This document shows, in pieces, positions 22,201 through 31,200 of a stretch of DNA of 64,000 nucleotides. Source of the stretch: Sanderia malayensis (Eukaryota; Cnidaria; Scyphozoa; Semaeostomeae; Pelagiidae); NCBI GenBank assembly GCA_013076295.1, contig RQOL01000876.1:1922001-1986000 (forward strand). The letters run 5' to 3'. The notes below the pieces were generated by a model. The model ran no database searches, was not told the DNA's origin, and saw nothing but the letters and a program-made list of their open reading frames with translations. Positions within the stretch are counted from its first letter, which is position 1. Each line of letters opens with the position of its first letter. The translations under genes and the position numbers were made by a program.

Positions 22201-25200
22201 TATCAATGCTATTGCCAGTATCAATGCTATTGCCAGTAACTATGCTATTGCCAGTATCTATGCTATTGCCAGTATCTATGCTATTGCCAGTATCAATGCT
22301 ATTGCCAGTAACTATGCTATTGCCAGTATCTATGCTATTGCCAGTAACTATGCTATTGCCAGTATCTATGATATTGCCAGTATCAATGCTATTGCCAGTA
22401 TCAATGCTATTGCCAGTATCAATGCTATTGCCAGTATCAATGCTATTGCCAGTAACTATGCTATTGCCAGTATCTATGCTATTGCCAGTATCTATGCTAT
22501 TGCCAGTATCAATGCTATTTCCAGTAACTATGCTATTGCCAGTATCAATGCTATTGCCAGTAACTATGCTATTGCCAGTATCTATGATATTGCCAGTATC
22601 AATGCTATTGCCAGTATCAATGCTATTGCCAGTATCAATGCTATTGCCAGTATCAATGCTATTGCCAGTAACTATGCTATTGCCAGTATCTATGCTATTG
22701 CCAGTATCTATGCTATTGCCAGTATCAATGCTATTGCCAGTATCAATGCTATTGCCAGTAACTATGCTATTGCCAGTATCTATGCTATTGCCAGTATCTA
22801 TGCTATTGCCAGTATCTATGCTATTGCCAGTATCAATGCTATTGCCAGTAACTATGCTATTGCCAGTATCTATGCTATTGCCAGTATCAATGCTATTGCC
22901 AGTAACTATGCTATTGCCAGTATCTATGCTATTGCCAGTATCAATGCTATTGCCAGTAACTATGCTATTGCCAGTATCTATGCTATTGCCAGTATCAATG
23001 CTATTGCCAGTAACTATGCTATTGCCAGTATCTATGCTATTGCCAGTATCTATGCTATTGCCAGTATCAATGCTATTGCCAGTAACTATGCTATTGCCAG
23101 TATCCATGCTATTGCCAGTATCGTGTCCCTTTCTATGCCTTCGTATTACCTGTAGATTCTCATTGCCTGTGTCTTGACAATTATCTATATAACGGAATAT
23201 CAATACAGAGAACTGTTCATTTTATAACAAACTAAACAGTTGTCCCTTGAAAGTACTCAATGTATTGCCTTCGCTTCAACGAATTTCAGATGAAGCAAAA
23301 TATATTAAAGTTTTTCGAATTTACAGTTTTATTCTCTTTGATTTTGCAATGTTCTCTTCATCGTACCCTCCCAACTTTCGAATATTTTTGTCTTGTTATC
23401 TATAATTTACACTGATTTCGTTTGAACGATTTCTTCATATTAACTTCCATTGTTAGGTGCAGAGGTTGAACCTACTGCTGACAGAGCCACAGGGTGCAAC
23501 CACACTGAACATCACATCAGAGTGAGTTAGCTTGACAGTTAAGCATTTAACCAACACTAGAGCTAACAATTTGCTTGCATTTACATCTGATCAGTGTTTA
23601 CACTCACCTCCACGTTGGTGTCTGATAATTCTCTTTTATTTTGTATTGTGATTCGTAAATCTCGATTATTTTGTTTTTCAAAGGATCAAGAAGGAAAAGA
23701 CTCCCGAAGGAAAGTTGAAAAAATACGGCGAAGCAGTGCAAGCTCTTTCGGGTAGGTTAAGTCACGTGTTATTGATAAGCCAATTCAAAATGGTTTCTGC
23801 TTTGCTTGGATTGTGGTTCTATCGAAGGTGATAGGGACGCGCTTACTGGATTTTAATGTATTGAGGGCCAATTATTCATGCATTAATAAAAAATTATTCA
23901 GAATAAGATAAGACGGATTAACTGATCGAGTTTAAGTTGAAGTTCGAGTACGAGGCATACATTGAATACTGCATATCAGAACCACTTTTTTAAGAAACTT
24001 TCAGGCTGATGCTTCTGCTCAAAACAATGGAGGAAACAATGGGCTATTGTGTTTGAACAATAAGGAAAACAATGGGCCATTGTTTTGGAAAAATAAGCTA
24101 GATGCGGAATTCACAGGTTTTCATACGCATGGTTACTGTATTGGAATTCAACTTGAATAATATTCGACTTGTAAATAAATGCCCAAGCATGAAACACGAT
24201 TTTTGTCTTATCGACTGGTACCAATGATATTGACAAATTGGTGGTAGCAATAGTACCACTGATACAGAAAGGCCACTGGCAGTACCACATTATTGAGGTA
24301 CTACTGATCAAGATTGTGATGCAAAGAATAATTTATTTTTTGCAGAAGACAACGCCAGATTGTTGCTAGAAAATAACACCTTGAAACAGGATTTGAGAAA
24401 AGCGATGGAAATGAACGCACACTCGCTGAATATATCAAAAGGTAGTCATTTACATTTCTTTTATTTGTTCATCTTAAATACTTTGAAATGTAGTTGATAC
24501 ACAATGTGTTAAAACAGAGGAATTGGCTATGGTTTGAAATAGCAAAGTGTGAAACCTGAAGCAAGTAGAATTCAAAGGGATACAAATAAGTTAGATACCA
24601 ATAACATTCCAAAAGTTTTTCTACAACTCGCGACTTTCATTTCTTAAAAATGCTCCCCACATTTATACCCATGGTTGTCTTTCTTACTTTAATTTCTTGT
24701 GACAAGGCGTTTTTCTATCAGCTGCGCTAAGTTTTTAGCTTGAATAATATTCCGTATCCTGTTTAATTAGCCAACTTTTGCTTTTATCCCTGCAGAAGTT
24801 GAAGATATGAGCAGAGCGGAATTATTGGCGAAAATATCCGCATTGGAGCAGGTAATGCATAAAGCACTATGGAATCCGCGCGGCATTTAATACACCGTTT
24901 CCTCCGCGCGTGTTTTGCGCGCGGATGTTCAAGAGAAATGTTTTCAACGCGTTATTTTTTTTAGCAACTGAAGGAGGAGGAATCGAAGGATGCGGAAACT
25001 CCACAAATGAGAAAGTCCGCGTCCCAACAACATAGTAAGTATTGAATATAATATTTTATTACTTCACGCATATTTTATTTTTTGCGCGCGTCGAAGGAGC
25101 ACGTGACTTCACACTCATAAACAGAATTTCTTGGCAAGAGTAGGAGAAAAAAAATTAAAAATAGGAAATGATAATATAAGATATGCAATGCATTGCAGTA

Positions 25201-28200
25201 GATTATATAAGAATAGAAGTTTATCTTGTCATTAACAGGAGTGTTTATGGCTGTGAGGCTTTGAGAGAAACGCCCCATTTTTGCCCGTTAATGAGAGAAG
25301 TATCTCTCGAAACGTCACACTCATAAACCCTCCTGTTCATGACGTGATAAACTTCTATTCTTTTTATGACAATCACTGAACAAACAAACACAAACATGTT
25401 CACGATAATGAGAGAAGTAGCTCTCTCGAAACATTGCACTCATAAACACTCTTGTTATGATAAACTTCCATTCTTATTATGACAATCAATGAACAAACAA
25501 ACACAAACATGTTCACGATAATGAGAGAAGTAGCTCTCTCGAAACATTGCACTCATAAACACTCTTGTTATGATAAACTTCCATTCTTATTATGACAATC
25601 AATGAACAAACAAACAAAAATGTTAACGAGTATAACATGTCATTGTTATTTTTCGATGAGACTACTTTTTATTATTGTGATTACTGGATAATTTCAATCG
25701 ATGAATTTCTTATTTGAATCAGAAAAATACCCGGGAAAAGCTGGAGAGGAAATTCGACAGTTGGAAGAGAAAAACAACGAACTAATTGACGAGCTGGATA
25801 AACAAAAAGAGACCATTGCCAAACTAAAGGAAGACCGGACGCATTACAGAAAGCTTGCTGATGAATACAGGTAGGCCCACGACGCGACGCACTATGGAAT
25901 TATCTGCTTTTAGGAGTGGAGTGTACGGTTTAGCATGTCATTGGGTAGCAAAGCATTGCAGAGCATGGTAGAGTATGATATAGCATAATGCAGCATTGTG
26001 AAATGTAAGCATGTTATAGTCCAGTCAGGCACATTGATAGCATATTAAGGCATTGCATTGCATAGTAATGCAAGTTGAGTAAAATTGAAAAATCTAGAAA
26101 TCAATCAGCAAATCAGTCCTGTTTAGAATAACATAACAAAGTCTAGCCTACAGTATAGTGTAACGTATAGAAAGACACAGCGAATGGCAGCATAGACAGG
26201 CTTAGAGTCTTGTGGTTTAACTTTTCATTTTACGTCGCATTTATCAGGGTTGAATTGGGAAAGTATAAGCAAGTTGGCGATCCACCGGAAAGACCCAACG
26301 CCGAAGATGTTGCAAGGCAGAGGTAAGTAAGCGTAAACAGACACACGCGTACAAGTTGATGTACTTATGTTGTTGAACTATTTGTATCGTATATCTAATG
26401 ACTGAGAGAAGAAGCATTGCTCTAAGTATTTTGTAGTGTTCATGCAATAACTCAAATGCACACAGCGTGTACAGCATATGTTATGCTATGTAATAAGCTA
26501 TAGTACAAAACATGTATGGTGGTGTAGCCTAGTGGTTAAGGCGCTGGGTCCTTTTGATTTGCTGGGTTTGGGTTTGATCCTGGCGGTAAGGGTTTATACC
26601 AACTGGACCCACATTGATAACAGCTATCATAGTTGAAGTGGCTGACCAGTATAAATATTCGTACTTACTTACTTACAATATTTAATAAGCCAAGATATAG
26701 TTAGAATAGAATGTAGTAGGGTGCTGAGTCCCTCTCGAGCGAACTTCAACTATATTACACATCTGACTATATTTAATAAGTCAAGATATAGTTAGAACAT
26801 AATGTAGTAGGGTGCTGAGTCCCTCTCGAACGAACTTCAACAATTTTACACATCTGAATCCTTCATCTTCTTTTTCTTGCAGAAGTAGCTCGGCATCATC
26901 GTCATCAGCAAGTACCAGAAAGCAGTCTTCATCGAGAAAGCAAAGCAAAGCAACAGTAGAAAGTGCAAGAAAGTCGAACAGAGAGAAAAAAGAGCACCGT
27001 GCAGCTACTACGATTCAGAGAAATTGGAGGAAACACAAGCAGAGAGAATTAGATGTAAGAAACTGATGTTTGTATCTTCTTGCACGTTCTCTTGTCTTCT
27101 TATACATCCTCGTATCTTTTTATGCATCCTCTTGTGTTCTTATACATCCTTCTTTGTTCTTATACATCCTGGTATCTTCTTATACACCCTCCTATGTTCT
27201 TATACATCCTCTTGTGTTCTTATACATCCTTCTTTGTTCTTATACATCCTGGTATCTTCTTATACACCCTCCTATGTTCTTATACATCCTCTTGTGTTCT
27301 TATACATCCTTCTTTGTTCTTATACATCCTGGTATCTTCTTATACACCCTCCTATGTTCTTACACATCTTCGTATGTTCTTATACATCCTCCTGTGTTCT
27401 TATACATCCCCTTATCTTGTTAAAGATCCTCCTTTATTCTTATACATCCTCGTATCTTTTTTATGCATCCTCTTATGCCCTTTTGCATTCTCTTGTTTTC
27501 TTCTACATGCTCTTATCTTCTTGTACATCCTCTTATCTTCTTATACACCCTCCTATGTTCTTATACATCTTCCTATGTTTTTATACATCCTCCAATCTTC
27601 TTATACATCCTCTTATCTTCTTATACATCCTCGTATCTTTTTATGCATCCTCCTACGTTCTTATGCATCTTTCTGTTTTCTTCTACCTTCTCTTGTTTTC
27701 TTGTACATTGTCGTCTCTTTGTGTAATTCTATTGCTGCTTATACATTCTCCTATCTGCATGTTTCGCCAGTTTAACCTCATAACAATGTAACAGCATAGA
27801 TTACTCAGTACCCATGTGATGCACAAGATAACCCCTATATTGAAAACCTTCAACCTAACAATACCTTTTCACAACACATCTTTTCTATTCTCCAACAGGA
27901 GGAGAATAGCTACGACCAAGCGGTTCTCTTAATCCAATCGGCATTCAGAGGTCATAAAAGCCGGAACGATCTATTACTAAAACGAACCATTCTCAGCGAT
28001 GAGAGCGATTATGTCGATAATGACGATGATTATGAGGATGATTTGATTGGTCATTCAAGGCTGCACGAAGATGACGTCATTTTAATGCAATCCGCATTCA
28101 GAGGGCACAAAGCACGACGGGAAATGTTGAGAAAAGAAGCGATCTCGAGCAGTGGGTATAACTCGGACCAGGAACCACTGGATCCACCGGGATTTCGAAG

Positions 28201-31200
28201 GTTTGTTGGAATGCTTTTAAAGGTCGTTCAATCGACGAGGCAAATTCTTTGTTGATATATCAACATGAGGCGATTAATATCTCTTTTTTCTAAGACCTTT
28301 TAGGCCAAAATGATTGCTTTGCAGAGTTCTACAAAATTTCAACAATCGTGTATCATGAAAAATCCATCTTTCAATGAAATAAGGAACATTTCAGTATCCT
28401 CGTATTCCTGCATTCCACCATTTCTCATTCCAACTTTTAAGCATGTGTTGCTTTTATTGCAGATCTTTTGATACTGGTCATCCAGTCTCTTTTGTCGACA
28501 ATTCAAAACGTTTTTCTCGTGGCAACAAAGCAGATTTCGATGATCGTGATACAAACAGTAAGTCTTTTTGTTTTACGTACAATTTTTAGTGTTTTCATCG
28601 AATGTTCTCTCTACTTCAAATAGACGCCTAGGGCGCTTATCAAGTCATCATTTTTGGATTTCGTACACGGTGTATAACGAAAGACTCAAAGTCGAGGAAG
28701 CGTGTGTTGAATTTGAAATCAACCTTTCGTTAGGCGTCGTATCAGTCGTAAGATAAAGTAACAGTTCGTCAGTACTTCTTTTCTTCATATTTGTTGGGGA
28801 GATGAACCGCAGTAAGTCTGGCGAATTTGGCATGAGGTCGTTTTTGCATCATTGGAACATGCGTAGTAGGGATTTACGAAGCGCGGGAATCTCAAACTTC
28901 AGAAGTACAGCAGTGAAAGTCAAATGGCGGCGAGCAGCAGGAAAGCTGTCGCAAGATTAAAGTGTTAAAGTACACCAACGGAAAAAGGGATTGTATGAGA
29001 ACTACGTATGTATTATTTTCACTATCAAAATCTTGATATCAATAAACCTCGAATTATCATCAACAATACTTCGAGGGAAAGAATGAGGCCATTAAGTCGT
29101 ATTTATGAGTACAACTTTAGTGGGACTTGTTACCAATAAGTATGTTGTGTACGTATCTAAACATTAAAGAAATCCTATCAGTGCTGCAAACCTTCAACGA
29201 CGCAGCCTAGGCCTAAGAACTCATCACGCCGAGTGAAATTGCCACCCACATCCGGTGCTTATCATCGGTCCTCCAAAGAAATCTATGACACATTCGTACT
29301 ACATTCTGCGCATGCTCCAATGATGCAAGTTTTTATTGGCTAGGACTTACCCGATCTTTCATTGTTTAGAACAATACCGGCCAAGATTCATCTCCCCAAC
29401 AAATATTAACTCTAAACTCAACTACCCAGCTGCTTCTTATTTGCTAATCAACACAACATATGACATCATCATATTGCCATTGATTGTCTAAAAGATTCTC
29501 GGAATTTCTCAGAGATTCTCAGAACTAACTATTTCTCAAAACTAACTACATTAAAACCGAAAACTTTCGGACTTAAAAATTTCGGACAAAATACTTCGGA
29601 CAAGAAACTTTCGGACGCTTTTTTGAGAATTTCGGACGAAACAATTTTCGGACTAGAAAAATTTTGGGACAAAGCTAAAATCGATGAAGATGGCAAAAAT
29701 TGTAGACGAATTTTTATAACAAATGTGTGCGGATAGCATGTTAGTTCATAATTGACATGATATTTAGTTTAGATCTTCAAAAGAGTCCTCAGGTTCCAGC
29801 TCCATGCTAATGCGCCATCGATCCCTGACATTTGAAAGCCTTTTTTCATCATTTTAGGGTTGTTTCGCAAATAGTCGTACAGCCAAATCAATCACTGTGC
29901 ATGAGGAGGTTTCATCGTAAAAAGCTTTTGTGAAACTTTAATGGAATAGACTTCAATTCCACAATTGATATGGGCCCGATACTCTTGGCATACGACTCTT
30001 TAAACTTTGATTTTAGAAAATCTTTTGGCGGACCATTGACAGTAGGCTCCAGTGGCTGAAAATGATGTGCTAAATTAGCTGGCACAAACCTACTGACACA
30101 TTAATTGTCTTAATTAATTGAAATACTGCATCTGCTGTTTGCTCCCTGAACACATCAAAGATAACCATGGCCCTCTGTTCCCTCTCGGTAGCTTCAACTC
30201 ATCTCGTTGTTTTGGCACAAAGAGAAAAATCACTGAATTGAACAACTGAATCACTTTTTTTCAATTGTTTGATGTGTATGTCACATCAAAGCCTTCTGGA
30301 AATCTAACCTCTTGTGGAAGACAACGATTTGTATTCCCTCGTAGATCAGTCGCAATGGCAAAAAACGCTTAAAAAGTTACGTTGCTCAAACAATGTGCTC
30401 CTTAAGCTTGATTGGCCTGTGATTGAAGATGATGAACATGAGGATGAAGGAAACAAAAATGCTTAAAATGTCAAAATAAATGGGAAATGCGCGAAATTAT
30501 ATGCGTAGATGATTAACTTTGATGAACATTGACCATTTCTGTGTGTATTTCTGTGTCTTCCGAAAAAACAAACTTTCGGTCAATAAAACTTTCGGACAGC
30601 AAGTACTTTCGGACAATTAAATTTTCGGACACAATTTTGTCCGAATGTTTGATCGTCCGAAAGTTTTCGGTTTTAATGTATTCTAGCTCTACCCGCATGT
30701 CATGTGCACTAGACTGGTGTGGCTATTGTTTCGATAAGCTGTCGTATCTTATTTTCTCGTCTCCTATTGGATGATTTAGTTTTGTGTTACGGTTCCCCGC
30801 GCACTGATCGCTTCGTATTTCTTTGTCTGGGACTTTTCAACATTTCAAAAAGCATCACACACATTATATTTTGGTTCGTTCGTTTTCTTTCCCACCACAT
30901 CACATCTTTTTCGTAAAGAAGTACTGTGCATTTCACCCAGTGAGGATTTTGCATTGTCATTTCTTGGCCTAACGTACATTGATTGGATTGAACTTTGAAG
31001 ACGAAAACGATGGGGAGTTCATCTTCAAAATCGTCTGCCTCAGATCAGGAAGACAACCGATCTACAGCCCTTGTTTTGTACGACAGAAGGGCTGCTCAGC
31101 AAGCTGCTAGACACGATACATCCGACTTCACTGCTCCCCAAGACTTGGTTCACCATTTGAGACCAGGAGATCTTGTCCAGAAAAAAGGGACCATGATTTT

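Noticed and set aside
20474..23122. CRISPR array
   Set aside because: Units are contiguous 18-bp tandem repeats without spacers, in an animal gene intron.
20390..23203. Open frames of over 900 codons on both strands
   Set aside because: They are produced by an 18-bp tandem repeat without stops. IQCE splicing skips the array, and phases of exons 12 and 13 match only if it is removed.
27024..27791. ORF of 255 codons rich in Leu/Ile/Ser/Tyr, membrane-like
   Set aside because: It is the 20-bp minisatellite read in frame. The IQCE frame itself meets a stop 12 bases after the exon 20 donor.
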